Source: Leptospira kanakyensis
Lineage (GTDB): Bacteria > Spirochaetota > Leptospiria > Leptospirales > Leptospiraceae
Assembly: GCF_004769235.1 (NCBI RefSeq)
Contig: NZ_RQFG01000019.1
Coordinates: 806,001 to 870,000, forward strand
Reading direction: 5' to 3'
Length of the DNA stretch: 64,000 nt
Shown here: positions 9,387 through 19,662 of the stretch, one piece after another
How positions within the stretch are numbered: position 1 is the first letter of the stretch
How the letters are laid out: the number at the start of each line of letters is the position of its first letter
Program-made: the position numbers and the translations under genes
Notes under the pieces: generated by a model
Told to the model about the DNA's origin: nothing
The model's input: the letters and a program-made list of their open reading frames with translations, nothing else
Databases searched by the model: none

Positions 9387-10088
9387 TTAGTTCTCGGAGA
9401 CAAGCGGGTTGTTGACAATCTTCGCGTTTCCGCTCATATGAAAATTGAAAACTCCATCTTGGATTTCTTCAGAAAAATTAATATTGGAAAATGAGATGGT
9501 TGTTACTTTCCCGCGACCATCGGTAGCCACTGCTTTTTTGATTAAGTAGGATTCGGAATCCACAAAAAGTTTCATCTTCTCGAACCCACCAATTTTTTCT
9601 CTTTGGTCAAGATCTAACACAAAGTATTTGGCTGTATCTCCCATGGAACGCGGTTGTTCAATGGTATCAAATTTATAATGGTATTTACGAAAGAGTCGAT
9701 TGAGGCCATCGGGACTGTTAGTTGTAAAGATTGGACCAGATGTATTTTTACGATCGAGAGTTAAATCCTGTTTTCCCACAGCACCTAACCTCTTGATAAA
9801 GATATGAAGAGTTTTTCCATCAGATACAATTTCGTCCCCTTCTGGTTCGGCAAAGTTGTATCTGATTTTTCCGGGACGTTTGTAAAAACATTTCCCGCGC
9901 ATCTGTTTTTCTTTTTTGTTGTCTTCTGTTTTGATGAGAAAATCAGCCGAATAGGAATTGATATCGCTAAAGTTTTTCTTTATCTTTTTCACCACTTCGG
10001 AGGGTGAATGCCAATTGTGAGCCGGACTTGTTTGGGCACCAAGAGAAACACCCAAGACAAGTAACAAAGATCCGATCCATACTTTCAT
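9387..10088 (-). CDS. lolA: LolA-like outer-membrane lipoprotein carrier
   Basis: Periplasmic chaperone family that shuttles lipoproteins to the outer membrane. I start it at the ATG at 10088 (233 aa), where a signal peptide begins ([19 protein letters not shown]); a longer frame to 10181 would overlap ftsK and bury that signal. The mature part shows the LolA pattern of an early [12 protein letters not shown] strand, [15 protein letters not shown], and [21 protein letters not shown]. It follows ftsK by 40 nt, which is also the common arrangement in proteobacteria. Lipoproteins are abundant in this genome, which fits the role. Confidence 0.85.
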   Translation of the reverse strand: MKVWIGSLLLVLGVSLGAQTSPAHNWHSPSEVVKKIKKNFSDINSYSADFLIKTEDNKKEKQMRGKCFYKRPGKIRYNFAEPEGDEIVSDGKTLHIFIKRLGAVGKQDLTLDRKNTSGPIFTTNSPDGLNRLFRKYHYKFDTIEQPRSMGDTAKYFVLDLDQREKIGGFEKMKLFVDSESYLIKKAVATDGRGKVTTISFSNINFSEEIQDGVFNFHMSGNAKIVNNPLVSEN

Positions 10089-10128
10089 AGATTCCCAGTT
10101 TTTCAGACAAACTTCTCTTGTCGATGAT

Positions 10129-13100
10129 TTACGCTGAACGCAGGATTTCTCGGGGTTTGGCCCCGATTTGTGGGGAAACATAACCCCTCATTTCCATAAG
10201 TTCCATAAGCCTTGCGGCTTTGTTGTAACCGATTCTCATCCTTCTTTGTAAGTAACTGGCGCTGGCTTTTTTTTCGGTGACCACGATATTCCAAGCCTCA
10301 TCAAAAAGCTCCTCGTCTTCATCAGAGGCCATTTCGATATTCGTTTCATCGTCCCAATTCATTTCCACGTAGGCTGGAGCGCCCTGTTTTTTGGCCTCTT
10401 CCACGATGGACTCAATTTCTTTCTCTTCAATAAAAGGGGCTTGGATTCGCATCAGGTCACTCGAAGTCGGAGACCGGTATAAAAAGTCCCCTTTCCCCAG
10501 GAGGGTCTCGGCCCCACTCGTATCCAGAATGGTTCTAGAGTCCGTTTTTTGAGCCACTTGGAAGGCCACCCTTGCTGGACAGTTCGCTTTGATGACTCCC
10601 GTGATCACATCCACAGAAGGCCTTTGGGTCGCCATCACCAAATGGATTCCGACCGCTCTTGCTTTTTGGGAAATCCTTTGGATCTGTTCTTCCAGATCTT
10701 TTCCGGAAACCATCATGAGGTCCGCAAGCTCATCAATAAAGATCACAATGTACGGGAGTTTTTGAAAGCCCTTGGCATGGGCATATTCATCCACCTTTTC
10801 ATTGAAACTTTTGAAGTCCCTACTTTTCAACTGAGAGATCATTTGGTAACGACTCTCCATTTCTTGGATGGCCCAAGAAAGTGCCTTGGTTGCTTTTTTA
10901 GGATCGGTGATGACTGGCATGAGTAAATGTGGGATTCCTTCATAAAGGGTCATCTCCACCATCTTTGGATCGATCATAATGAATCGCACTTCATCTGGGG
11001 AACGAGTGCAGATAAGGCTTGTGATCATTGCATTGATACTCACCGACTTACCAGAACCAGTGGTTCCTGCCACAAGTAAGTGAGGGAGTTTGGCGATATC
11101 AATCATCACAAGTTTTCCTGAGATGTCTTTTCCAATACAGATTGATAGGTCTTTGGACTTATTTTGGAGGATGGTATCTTTGAGTATCTCTGATAAAAAT
11201 ACGTCTTCCCTAATTCGGTTCGGAACCTCAATTCCAATCGACGCCTTACCTGGGATAGGTGCTACAATCCGAATGTTTTTCACTTCGAGGTAAGCACGAA
11301 TTTCATCCGAAAGAGAAACGATACGGTTCAGTTTGATTCCATTCGGAATGGTAATCTCATAACGAGTGATGATGGGCCCTCTTTCTTTTGTGATGACCTT
11401 GGACTCAATTCCAAAATGCCCTGTGGACTCTTCGATTTTACGAGAGATCAAATCCAATTCTGAATCATTTTTTAGAATGTTGGCTACAGGAACTTGGTGG
11501 GACACAAGGAGCCTTGGAGAGATATAATACTTTCCTTTTTTTAGTTTTGGTTTGGGAACCATGGAACCAAACATCAGTTCTTGTTGTTCCGCCTTTGGTT
11601 CTGGTTTCTTTTTCCCAAAATTTCCTGAACTCAAATTGGATTTTACGAGCGGAGAGGCCTCTTCCACAGCTAAAGTCTCGAGGGTTTCTTCTTCATACTC
11701 TTCGGAACTATATTCCTCTTCTTCTTCTGAATCGTCAGATTCACTGATTTCGCTCGCATCCCAACCCGTTTCTTCCACAAGAGACAAACGAACTGATTCT
11801 GAAATGGCAATGGCTTCGGATGTTTTTTCATCCTCATCTTCTGCATAAGAATGAACCATGGATTCAGATTCCATTTCATCGGATTCTTCTTCTAAATCAC
11901 TATCGTTTTCATCTTCATACGAAAAGGAGGAAAAGGAATTTGAGATTTTAGAATTATTGTTTTCTCCGCCAAAAGAAGGTTTGACGGGATCTAGTTTAGG
12001 AAGTTCCAAACTTTCTAAACCCAGAGCCGGATCCAATTTTGGTTTCCATTTGGCTTCCGGAAATTGAAAAAGGATTTTGGATTCTCTTTCAATTTCGATT
12101 TCTTCTAATTCTTCCGCAACTCGCCTGTTGTCCGTTAGTTTGAGACGTGAAATTAAAATTTCATTTTTTTCAAATTCTGCAAGTGAATCCAGTTTTGATT
12201 CTTGTTTTTGGAATCGAAACACTTTGCCCGCTTCATCAAAAAATCCTTCGAAATGAGAAGTATTACGATAACGAACGGCTGGCGTTTTTTTAAGGGATGG
12301 ATTTTCCTGGAAACGATCCTCTCGACCATTTTTATCCTTGGAATTTCTTTCCTCTTGGAAATAAGAATTCAGGTGAGAACCATCTCTCTTGGAACGAGAA
12401 CTCAGATTTGGGTTTCCTGTTTTTTTATCATCCGCAACGACATTCCAAAAATGATTGTAAAGATCTTCTTTCGATTCTTCTTCTGTTTGCACCGCAAACC
12501 ATTGTTTGTTACGAATTTCATCTTCCGTTCCGCGACGAGTCGAAACCACCGATTCTAAAAATGAAGGTAATCTCAAGTGTGGGAGTTCATTTCTTCCTCC
12601 CATCATTCGATAAATTCCATTGGAGTATTTGTTTATGGCAGCAAAGGTAAACGACCAAGCCCCGTCCTCAAGCCAGATCACGGCAAAGTATAAGTATAAA
12701 AAGAAAACAACCAGGATACGTCCCGTCTCACCAAAGAGATAAGAAAAAACCCAAGAGAAAAATTGCCCAAGGATCCCACCGCTATCTCCCACATGGCCCA
12801 GTGGCGTTTCAAGTAAGTTCAAACTCACCGTAGTGGCGACAAGAAAGAGAGGGAAAAAAAGTGCTTTGCTCAGTCTATCAAAGTCGGGGTTTCTTAGTGA
12901 TAGAACACCTAACATCAAAACAAAACCAGCGAGTAAAAAAGAGGACTTTCCTAAAAGATAAAGTAACGTGAAGGCAATGTAATGCCCAAGCCTTCCAAAC
13001 CAATTGAAAAGCGATCCGTCCTCTCCTTCCTGAAACGAAAAGAGAGAAAGTAGTAAAAACACACCAGAAAATACTAATAGATACGGAAGGAAGTCTTTGC

Positions 13101-13140
13101 GAGGCAAAGTCCATCCCCATACGGATTTTTTAGGGTCCAT
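10129..13140 (-). CDS. ftsK: FtsK/SpoIIIE-type DNA translocase
   Basis: Septum-anchored motor that clears the chromosome from the division site. The 1003-residue protein has four membrane spans in the first 170 residues, then a long linker (about 200-560) that is strongly acidic in its second half (runs of E, D and S), and the RecA-like motor with Walker [10 protein letters not shown] and Walker [14 protein letters not shown]. The C-terminal gamma winged helix is present ([20 protein letters not shown]), so it probably recognises KOPS-like sites. Length and order are typical. No convincing ribosome binding site precedes the ATG. Confidence 0.96.
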   Translation of the reverse strand: MDPKKSVWGWTLPRKDFLPYLLVFSGVFLLLSLFSFQEGEDGSLFNWFGRLGHYIAFTLLYLLGKSSFLLAGFVLMLGVLSLRNPDFDRLSKALFFPLFLVATTVSLNLLETPLGHVGDSGGILGQFFSWVFSYLFGETGRILVVFFLYLYFAVIWLEDGAWSFTFAAINKYSNGIYRMMGGRNELPHLRLPSFLESVVSTRRGTEDEIRNKQWFAVQTEEESKEDLYNHFWNVVADDKKTGNPNLSSRSKRDGSHLNSYFQEERNSKDKNGREDRFQENPSLKKTPAVRYRNTSHFEGFFDEAGKVFRFQKQESKLDSLAEFEKNEILISRLKLTDNRRVAEELEEIEIERESKILFQFPEAKWKPKLDPALGLESLELPKLDPVKPSFGGENNNSKISNSFSSFSYEDENDSDLEEESDEMESESMVHSYAEDEDEKTSEAIAISESVRLSLVEETGWDASEISESDDSEEEEEYSSEEYEEETLETLAVEEASPLVKSNLSSGNFGKKKPEPKAEQQELMFGSMVPKPKLKKGKYYISPRLLVSHQVPVANILKNDSELDLISRKIEESTGHFGIESKVITKERGPIITRYEITIPNGIKLNRIVSLSDEIRAYLEVKNIRIVAPIPGKASIGIEVPNRIREDVFLSEILKDTILQNKSKDLSICIGKDISGKLVMIDIAKLPHLLVAGTTGSGKSVSINAMITSLICTRSPDEVRFIMIDPKMVEMTLYEGIPHLLMPVITDPKKATKALSWAIQEMESRYQMISQLKSRDFKSFNEKVDEYAHAKGFQKLPYIVIFIDELADLMMVSGKDLEEQIQRISQKARAVGIHLVMATQRPSVDVITGVIKANCPARVAFQVAQKTDSRTILDTSGAETLLGKGDFLYRSPTSSDLMRIQAPFIEEKEIESIVEEAKKQGAPAYVEMNWDDETNIEMASDEDEELFDEAWNIVVTEKKASASYLQRRMRIGYNKAARLMELMEMRGYVSPQIGAKPREILRSA

Positions 13141-13175
13141 ACGGGAAATATCGGAAGGTTTTGAGACATAGGCAG

Positions 13176-13205
13176 AAAAAAAATGGAAGCCGATAGGCTT
13201 TCTTT
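13176..13205 (-). terminator. Rho-independent terminator after yajQ
   Basis: On the minus strand GAAAGCC and GGCTTCC pair around a TATC loop and are followed by ATTTTTTTT. It lies 12-40 nt after the yajQ stop and before ftsK, so ftsK probably has its own promoter in the remaining 35 bases. Confidence 0.75.
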
Positions 13206-13216
13206 AAACCAAATTT

Positions 13217-13714
13217 CTACCCCTTAAAGTTCGTAAAATTAGCGTCAAAATTGAAATTGGCGTTGCGGATGGCCGCCATCACCTCTTGCAAATCGTCCTT
13301 TTTTTTGCCCACAACCCGAACCGATTCCCCTTGGATGGTGGCCTGGACCTTTAGTTTTTGGTCTTTGATGAGAGTAGTGATTTGTTTGGTTTGTTCTTTG
13401 TCCAAACCATTCTGGATTTTTACTTTTTGGCGCACGGTTTGGCCTGTCGCCGATTCAATTTTGGAGTCAAAATCAAAGGCCTTTAGACTAATTCCCCTTT
13501 TGGCCATTTTTGTGGTAAGGACATCAATCACCTGTTTCAGTTTGATATCATTTTCAGAAGTTAAAACCAAACTATCTTCTGTGAGTTTGATTTCGGAATT
13601 GGATCCTTTAAAATCAAACCTGGTTTGGATTTCTGTCATGGCCTGGGCCACGGCGTTTTGTAATTCCGGTCTTTCGATTTTGGATACAATGTCAAATGAT
13701 GGATCTTGCGCCAT
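13217..13714 (-). CDS. yajQ: YajQ family nucleotide-binding protein (UPF0234)
   Basis: Product of 165 residues, full length for the family, which binds nucleotides (c-di-GMP has been reported in some homologues). Visible signatures are the opening MAQDPSFDIVSKIERPELQN-like segment, FDFKGSNSEIKL, and the duplicated ferredoxin-like halves ending in KKDDLQEVMAAIRNANF. The ATG at 13714 has AAGGAG 6 nt upstream. It lies 28 nt after alaS and is followed by a terminator, so it can be read with alaS. Its cellular role is not defined by the sequence. Confidence 0.93.
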   Translation of the reverse strand: MAQDPSFDIVSKIERPELQNAVAQAMTEIQTRFDFKGSNSEIKLTEDSLVLTSENDIKLKQVIDVLTTKMAKRGISLKAFDFDSKIESATGQTVRQKVKIQNGLDKEQTKQITTLIKDQKLKVQATIQGESVRVVGKKKDDLQEVMAAIRNANFNFDANFTNFKG

Positions 13715-13742
13715 AGTTTACTCCTTACTTACCTTAATGTCT

Positions 13743-16502
13743 TTATCCTAATTTCTTTTTGGAAAGTTCCAATGCAAATTCCAAAGCGGCTCCCAGGCTC
13801 TCCGGTTTTTTACCACCACCCTGTGCCATATCGGGCCTTCCCCCACCCTTTCCATCTAACATCACCAAGGTTTCTTTTAATAGATCCCCACAGTGGATCC
13901 CTCTTTCATTCAAAACCTTGTTACACATAAAAACGAGGGTACTGGCATCCCCATCACTTGTTCCAAACAAACAAAGGATTTCTGGTTCTTTGGCTTTGAG
14001 GCTATCTGCTAAATCCTTTAAAGATTTTGCATCTACGGCTTCAAAAACTTCTGTCACCACTTTTCCCTTAGGAAGTGAATGTGCTTTTTGTAGAAGCCCA
14101 TCCACAAGCTCTGGATTCATTTGAAAACTCAATTGTTCCTTTTTCTTTTTTGCTTTGAAAAGGGCACTAGACTTTTCTTCGAGTTCCGTCTCCAAACTTT
14201 CGCGAAGTTTTCGTAAATGTTCTACAGCAGTGTTCCCTTCTTTCACAAAAAGGTTTTGTAAGTCTTCGGGAGCTGGCACTGAAGAAACAATTCCAAATTC
14301 CTTCAAATCTCCAAAGGTTTCCTTGGCAGACAAGTTATGAGTTTCAATTTTTGCTGCGAGTGTTTGGAACTGGGATAAAAAATATTCCACAACGGAATCA
14401 CCACAAATGGCTTCTACCCTTCGGTTTCCTGCCCCAGGACTTCCCTCTTTGATGATGGCAAAGTATCCAATTTCTTTTGTATTCGATACATGGGTTCCTC
14501 CACAGAATTCTTTGGACTTATCACCCATAGAAATCACACGAACAGAACTACCATATTTTTCGTCGAACATGGATAAGGCGCCCGATTGTTTTGCCGTATC
14601 GATGTCCAATACTTCTGTTTTGACTGGAATTTTAGCATTCACTGCTTCATTCACATCTTTTTCAATAGAGATAATTTCCTCTTCCGAAAGTGCTTTTGGA
14701 TGTGAAAAATCAAATCGTAAATAATCAGAAGAAACAATGGAACCTTTTTGTGTCACATGAGTTCCTAATATCCTACGAAGGGCCCCATTTAACAAGTGTG
14801 TGCCGGAATGGTGGTTGGCTAAATTTTGGCGGCGAGCGGTATCAATCTCCGCATCAATGGTTTCACCGACTGAGATTTTTCCTTTCAAAACGAGTCCTAG
14901 ATGCAAAAAGGTTTCGTTTTCTTTTTGGGTGTCCTGGACTTGGAACTGGAATCCTTCTTTTTTGAGATAACCCCAATCACCAATCTGACCACCCCCCTCT
15001 GCATAAAATGGAGTTTTGTCGAGAACCACAACGGCCTCTGATCCTTGGTTCACCTCGGATACTGACTTTCCATCTACAAAAAGATAAATTACTTTTGCCG
15101 GTGCTTTTGTTTCCGTGTACCCTAAAAATTCAGTTTTGAGTTCTGGGCTTGCCGAAAGACCTGTGAGGTATTGGACTTTTTTTCCTTTCCAACTCGCACG
15201 AGAAAGATCGCGATCTTTTTCCAGCTCCTCTTCAAATCCCTTGTCATCAAAACCAAAACCGCGGTCTTCCACAAGTTCCTTTGTCATCTCACGAGGGAAC
15301 CCGTAAGTGGAATACAACCGAAAGCCTTCTTTTCCAGTCACCAGAGTTTGGTTGTTTGATTTCAATTGAGTCAGAAGAGATTCTAATTCTTCTAGTCCCA
15401 CTTCCAAAGTATGCAGAAAGAGTTCTTCCTCTTTTTTTAAGATGGATTCAATGTCTTTTGCTTTGTCTTTGAGTTCTGGGTAACGTACAGAATACAAATC
15501 GCGGAGTGTCGCAATCAGTTTGTATAAAAATGGTTCGTGGATTCCTAGTTTTCTAGCGAATAACGAAGCTCTACGAATGAGCCTACGAATCACATACCCA
15601 CGTCCTGTGCGGTCAGGATAAATCCCATCGCCTAACGAAAAAAATACGGAACGGGAATGGTCTGTGATCACCCGGAAAGATTGTTTTGTCGATTCGTCGT
15701 AAGTAATCCCTGAGAGTGTTTCAATTTTACGAATGATGGATTTGAGTTCATCCGTGTCATAGACAGAGTCCACCTCTTGCAAAAGCATGGCCACTCGTTC
15801 GAGTCCCGATCCCGTATCAATTCCCGTTTGTTTTAAAGGAAGGAGTTCACCCGAAACTGTTTGGTTGAATTGGTTAAATACTAAATTCCAATATTCTAAA
15901 TAACGATCACAGTCACAACCCGGTTTACAATCTGGGTTGTTTCCACAATTTGGGCCACCTTTTTCTGGACCTCTGTCCAAATACAATTCCGAACATGGAC
16001 CACAAGCCCCACTGTCTCCGGCAGGCCCCCAAAAATTATCCTTTTTTCCAAGCCTAACAATTCGTTCTTCAGGAATCCCAGCTTCCATCCAAATCTTTTT
16101 GGCTTCATCATCATCTAAGTAAATGGTCACCCAAATTTTTTCTTTAGGGATATGAAGGTGGTTTAATGAAAAATCTAACGCGTATTCAATGGCTTCTTTT
16201 TTGAAATAATCGCCAAAGGAAAAATTCCCTAACATCTCAAAAAATGTACAATGCCTTTCCGTTTTTCCCACCACCTCTAAATCGGTAGTACGAACACATT
16301 TTTGCACCGAAGCAGCGCGAGTGTATGGCAACTCTACGGCTCCTGTAAACAAAGGTTTGAACTGAACCATTCCCGCAGTAGTGAATAAAAGTGTTGGATC
16401 CCCTTTCGGGATAAGGCTTGAGGAAGGCACAATGGTGTGGCCTTTCCCTTTAAAGTAACTAGTATACAACTCTGCAATTTCGCGGACGGTTTTCGACATC
16501 AT
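13743..16502 (-). CDS. alaS: Alanine-tRNA ligase
   Basis: Charges tRNA-Ala and edits mischarged Ser/Gly. The 919-residue chain has the class II catalytic core at the N terminus ([20 protein letters not shown], and [33 protein letters not shown]), a cysteine-rich stretch near 190-205 ([15 protein letters not shown]), the editing domain zinc motifs NHHSGTHLL and CGGTHVSNT, and the C-Ala domain ending [14 protein letters not shown]. Two ATGs open the gene (MMSK). A near-perfect Shine-Dalgarno sequence (AGGAGGTG) lies about 22 nt upstream, too far for normal use; nothing closer is seen. Confidence 0.97.
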   Translation of the reverse strand: MMSKTVREIAELYTSYFKGKGHTIVPSSSLIPKGDPTLLFTTAGMVQFKPLFTGAVELPYTRAASVQKCVRTTDLEVVGKTERHCTFFEMLGNFSFGDYFKKEAIEYALDFSLNHLHIPKEKIWVTIYLDDDEAKKIWMEAGIPEERIVRLGKKDNFWGPAGDSGACGPCSELYLDRGPEKGGPNCGNNPDCKPGCDCDRYLEYWNLVFNQFNQTVSGELLPLKQTGIDTGSGLERVAMLLQEVDSVYDTDELKSIIRKIETLSGITYDESTKQSFRVITDHSRSVFFSLGDGIYPDRTGRGYVIRRLIRRASLFARKLGIHEPFLYKLIATLRDLYSVRYPELKDKAKDIESILKKEEELFLHTLEVGLEELESLLTQLKSNNQTLVTGKEGFRLYSTYGFPREMTKELVEDRGFGFDDKGFEEELEKDRDLSRASWKGKKVQYLTGLSASPELKTEFLGYTETKAPAKVIYLFVDGKSVSEVNQGSEAVVVLDKTPFYAEGGGQIGDWGYLKKEGFQFQVQDTQKENETFLHLGLVLKGKISVGETIDAEIDTARRQNLANHHSGTHLLNGALRRILGTHVTQKGSIVSSDYLRFDFSHPKALSEEEIISIEKDVNEAVNAKIPVKTEVLDIDTAKQSGALSMFDEKYGSSVRVISMGDKSKEFCGGTHVSNTKEIGYFAIIKEGSPGAGNRRVEAICGDSVVEYFLSQFQTLAAKIETHNLSAKETFGDLKEFGIVSSVPAPEDLQNLFVKEGNTAVEHLRKLRESLETELEEKSSALFKAKKKKEQLSFQMNPELVDGLLQKAHSLPKGKVVTEVFEAVDAKSLKDLADSLKAKEPEILCLFGTSDGDASTLVFMCNKVLNERGIHCGDLLKETLVMLDGKGGGRPDMAQGGGKKPESLGAALEFALELSKKKLG

Positions 16503-16551
16503 ACACTTACAGCGAAATCGGTTTCACCTCCTAGGGCAAGGAAATTAGAAG

Positions 16552-17757
16552 TTAACTCTGCCGTAATTCACGGTATTGGAGAAAAGAAAACATGGCAAAA
16601 CAGAGAAAGATCCCACCTAGAATTCCAAAGGTCCATTGCGACCCAATGGTGTCCGCAAGGAGGGCTGCCAGAAATCCAGAGACCGCCGGTGTGAATTGGA
16701 AACAAACCGTATAGAGGGAAAGGATTCTCCCACGAATTCCATCCTCAGCACGTTTTTGTAAAATGGCAGGAAGGAGGCTCGAGAGCACTCCCCCCGACAC
16801 TCCAAAACAAAATAAAAAGAAAGAAGTGGCTTCCGGTTTTCCAAAAGGAACAAATCCCAAAAAGAAAAAAGAAGAGAGCGAAAATACAATCAACAAAGCC
16901 AGGCCCTTTCTTTCCAAATGATGGAAGAGGATGGTGAGAACCCCACCGAGAAATAACCCAGGCCCTAAAAAGACAAGAACCGTCCCCCGTGCGAGTTCAC
17001 CGAGTCCCAGTTCATTTCGCACATATTTCGGAAGGATGACTTGGATGGGTCCTAGGGCAAGCATACTGAGGATGGCCATGTACATCACTTGTCTAGAAAC
17101 TGGATCTGTTTTCAAAAAATCCAAAATTGTTTTTAGATTGGATGTAAGGGATGGGAAACTTGTGGTTTTAGTTTCGGCACTAAAAGGTTTTATTTTTTCA
17201 TTTGGATTTGCATACCTTAACAAGGTAAAGGCGATCATCGATAAAAAATGAAAACCAGCCAAAACAAAAAATAAAGTAGAATAAGTATTTCCTTCTCGAA
17301 ACCAACCCACTGCCAAAGGACTCATCCCAAAAGCAAATATCAATAGTAAGTTCCCAGCAATGGTATGAAAAACAAGCCGATGTGATTCCATCACTTCTCG
17401 TAAAATCGCCATTCGTCCAGGAAGCACCGTTGTCATTCCAATCCCATTCACAAAAGCCAATGGTAATAATAAAACTGGATAGGTTAAAAAAACCTCAGTG
17501 AAGGCAGCTAAGAAAAAACTAGAGATAAAAAGGAAAAACTGGAAACTAACCACCACCCATTTTTTGGAATACCGATCGAGTAAATATCCAGTGTATAAAA
17601 AGAATATTGGAAATGGCAAAAATAGAAAAAAGAAAACAATCCCGGAGAACCCTTTCACAGTATCTAAGGTTTGGCAAAAAATTACGATGGAATATAGAAA
17701 ACAACTACTCGCAAAGGTGCCCATCGCAAAGGCAAAATAGAATACAAGTTGGTTCAT
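16552..17757 (-). CDS. MFS transporter
   Basis: Twelve-span major facilitator superfamily permease, 401 residues, with the family's cytoplasmic loop motif after the second span (GYLLDRYSKKW, corresponding to G-x-x-x-D-R-x-x-R/K) and a second loop in the C-terminal half (QKRAEDGIRGRILSLYTVCFQ), like MFS proteins of the TMR/DHA exporter type. The substrate cannot be told. It sits between alaS (49 nt downstream) and the rplM-rpsI terminator, so it has its own promoter or is read with alaS. Confidence 0.85.
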   Translation of the reverse strand: MNQLVFYFAFAMGTFASSCFLYSIVIFCQTLDTVKGFSGIVFFFLFLPFPIFFLYTGYLLDRYSKKWVVVSFQFFLFISSFFLAAFTEVFLTYPVLLLPLAFVNGIGMTTVLPGRMAILREVMESHRLVFHTIAGNLLLIFAFGMSPLAVGWFREGNTYSTLFFVLAGFHFLSMIAFTLLRYANPNEKIKPFSAETKTTSFPSLTSNLKTILDFLKTDPVSRQVMYMAILSMLALGPIQVILPKYVRNELGLGELARGTVLVFLGPGLFLGGVLTILFHHLERKGLALLIVFSLSSFFFLGFVPFGKPEATSFFLFCFGVSGGVLSSLLPAILQKRAEDGIRGRILSLYTVCFQFTPAVSGFLAALLADTIGSQWTFGILGGIFLCFAMFSFLQYRELRQS

Positions 17758-17767
17758 AAGGTACCTA

Positions 17768-17800
17768 CCTAAAAAAAAAGCCTCCCGTAGGAGGCTTTCG
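17768..17800 (-). terminator. Strong rho-independent terminator after rpsI
   Basis: On the minus strand AAAGCCTCC pairs with GGAGGCTTT around a TACG tetraloop and runs into nine T. A second inverted repeat (ATCGGAAAA/TTTTCCGAT, 17801-17827) directly follows the rpsI stop codon. Confidence 0.9.
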
Positions 17801-17826
17801 ATCGGAAAAAAAAGAGGATTTTCCGA

Positions 17827-18222
17827 TTAACGTTTTGAGAACTGAGTTCCTCGACGTGCTTTGCGTAGACCGTATTTTTTACGTTCCACCATACGGCTAT
17901 CTCGAGTGAGAAAACCTTCTTTTTTCAAAGTAGGTTTTAAAGACTCATTGAAAGCCACAAGTGCGCGAGCTACGGCATGACGGATGGCTCCGACTTGACC
18001 AACAACTCCACCACCAGTCACATTGAGTGCAATGTCATACTTGTCACGAGCTTCTAAAACGAGAAGAGGCTCGAGAGCACGGCGAACAAGGTGTTCTCCA
18101 TTTTTAATGTAGTCATTTACATCTTTGTGGTTAACTGTGATTTTTCCAGTTCCAGATGCGATTTTTGCACGTGCAACGGATGTTTTGCGTCGGCCTACTG
18201 CCCAAACTGCTTTTTGCGCCAT
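17827..18222 (-). CDS. rpsI: 30S ribosomal protein S9
   Basis: Small-subunit protein, 131 residues, whose basic C-terminal tail reaches the P-site tRNA; here the tail ends [14 protein letters not shown] with the invariant final KR. The N-terminal [12 protein letters not shown] and the [15 protein letters not shown] core match the family. It starts 1 nt after rplM; GGAG lies 10 nt upstream of the ATG inside the rplM end. Confidence 0.98.
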   Translation of the reverse strand: MAQKAVWAVGRRKTSVARAKIASGTGKITVNHKDVNDYIKNGEHLVRRALEPLLVLEARDKYDIALNVTGGGVVGQVGAIRHAVARALVAFNESLKPTLKKEGFLTRDSRMVERKKYGLRKARRGTQFSKR

Positions 18223-18223
18223 A

Positions 18224-18676
18224 TTATTTCAACTCCAGTTTTAGGGGCTTTTGAGCTCCCAAGTTGTGGTCATTACCAGCGAATACGCGGCAATTTCTCA
18301 ACATTTGATCACCTAACTTCGATTTAGGCAACATTCCTTTGACTGCTTCCATGATCACTCTTTCTGGATTCTCTTGGATGAGTTTGTGGAAAGCGATGGC
18401 AGTCATACCACCTGGGTAACGTGAGTGGTGGTAGTAAATTTTTTGTTCTCTTTTGCGACCAGTAACAGCCACTTTAGATGCATTAACGATAATGATGTTA
18501 TCACCACAGTCCTGGTTAGGAGTGAAGGTAGATTTGTGTTTTCCGCGAAGTCGGGAAGCTACTTGACTTGCCAATCTTCCGAGAGTCTTATCAGTTGCGT
18601 CCACAACAAACCACTGTTTTTGTACGGCTTCTTTTGCAATAGAAGGGGTCTTGTGGGCTTTAGACAATAGTTCCAT
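18224..18676 (-). CDS. rplM: 50S ribosomal protein L13
   Basis: Early-assembling large-subunit protein. I choose the ATG at 18676 (150 aa, [12 protein letters not shown]), which matches the usual 140-150 length; a GTG at 18721 would add 15 residues with no homologous counterpart. Conserved blocks are [40 protein letters not shown] and [10 protein letters not shown]. An AGGA lies 13 nt before the chosen ATG, rather far. First gene of the rplM-rpsI operon, divergent from thiL. Confidence 0.95.
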   Translation of the reverse strand: MELLSKAHKTPSIAKEAVQKQWFVVDATDKTLGRLASQVASRLRGKHKSTFTPNQDCGDNIIIVNASKVAVTGRKREQKIYYHHSRYPGGMTAIAFHKLIQENPERVIMEAVKGMLPKSKLGDQMLRNCRVFAGNDHNLGAQKPLKLELK

Positions 18677-18753
18677 AAGTACGAGATTTTCCTCTTTTAT
18701 GTCAGGATTTTCGGTTTTCACACCGGGTCAAACAAATTTATTGGGATTTAACT

Positions 18754-19662
18754 TTGAAAGAATCCGAAATTATACGAACTCTGTTTGGAACAACCCCTCC
18801 TCCTGAGGACGATTGTTACTTCTTGGCCCCGAACCGCCTAGTCACCACCGACTCTTTGTCCGAAGGCACCCACTTTCTCCATGAATGGTCAGAGGCTCCC
18901 GTTTTGGCGAGAAAACTTGTCGAAGTGAATGTTTCCGATATCATTGCCTCTGGTGGAAGACCCAAAGAATGTTTTTTAAACCTTGGTTTGTCTCCCCTAT
19001 CTCAGAAAAAGGAATGGGTTCGTAGTTTTTCCAAAGAATTACGGAAATCCTTAGACCAATATGAGATGAAACTAGCGGGAGGCGACACCTTTTCTGCCAC
19101 AAAAACCCAACTCGCACTTACCGTAGTAGGAACTGTCGAAAAACCTTGGCTTCGTTCTGGCGGAAAACCAGGAGATTATCTCTATGTCACGGGATCTCTC
19201 GGACAAAGCCAATTAGGTTTTCTTTCTTTGAAGAAAAAAACAAAAGATAAAAAATTTACCAAAGCGATAGAGCGCCACTTATCGCCAAACTCACGCTACG
19301 CGACATCTCTCTTGTTACATAAATTTAAAATCCATGCTTGTATGGACATTACGGATGGACTCATCCAAGATGGGGAACGATTGGCAATGGCCTCTCGTGG
19401 CAGACTAAAAATTCAAATGGAATCACTTCCCTTCGACCCATTGGCATTGGAGACTTTAGGATTTGATTTGTGTTTAGGTTCTGGTGAAGAATTAGAACTT
19501 TTGTTTTTGTCTCCAGAAATTTTACCAACGAAACTAGCAGGAGTTCCCGTGACTATGGTAGGAAGGTTGGAAAAAGGAAAACCGGGAGTTCAATTTTTAA
19601 AAAATGGAAAAACCTACCTTCCCAAATCTAGGGGTTTTCTTCACTTCTCAGAAGAAACATAA
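18754..19662 (+). CDS. thiL: Thiamine-monophosphate kinase
   Basis: Phosphorylates thiamine phosphate to the active diphosphate. The 302-residue product shows the family features PPPEDDCYFL (N-terminal ATP/Mg site), TTDSLSEGTHFL, VNVSDIIASGG, AGGDTF and the later MDITDGLIQDGERL with the metal-binding aspartates. The only plausible start is a TTG at 18754 preceded by GGGA. It is divergent from rplM and its last 22 bases overlap the end of the convergent receiver/histidine kinase gene. Confidence 0.93.
   Translation: MKESEIIRTLFGTTPPPEDDCYFLAPNRLVTTDSLSEGTHFLHEWSEAPVLARKLVEVNVSDIIASGGRPKECFLNLGLSPLSQKKEWVRSFSKELRKSLDQYEMKLAGGDTFSATKTQLALTVVGTVEKPWLRSGGKPGDYLYVTGSLGQSQLGFLSLKKKTKDKKFTKAIERHLSPNSRYATSLLLHKFKIHACMDITDGLIQDGERLAMASRGRLKIQMESLPFDPLALETLGFDLCLGSGEELELLFLSPEILPTKLAGVPVTMVGRLEKGKPGVQFLKNGKTYLPKSRGFLHFSEET

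Noticed and set aside
11460..12130. Acidic, serine-rich tract in ftsK as a sign of a foreign insert or frameshift.
   Set aside because: FtsK linkers are normally variable, disordered and of unusual composition; the frame is continuous.
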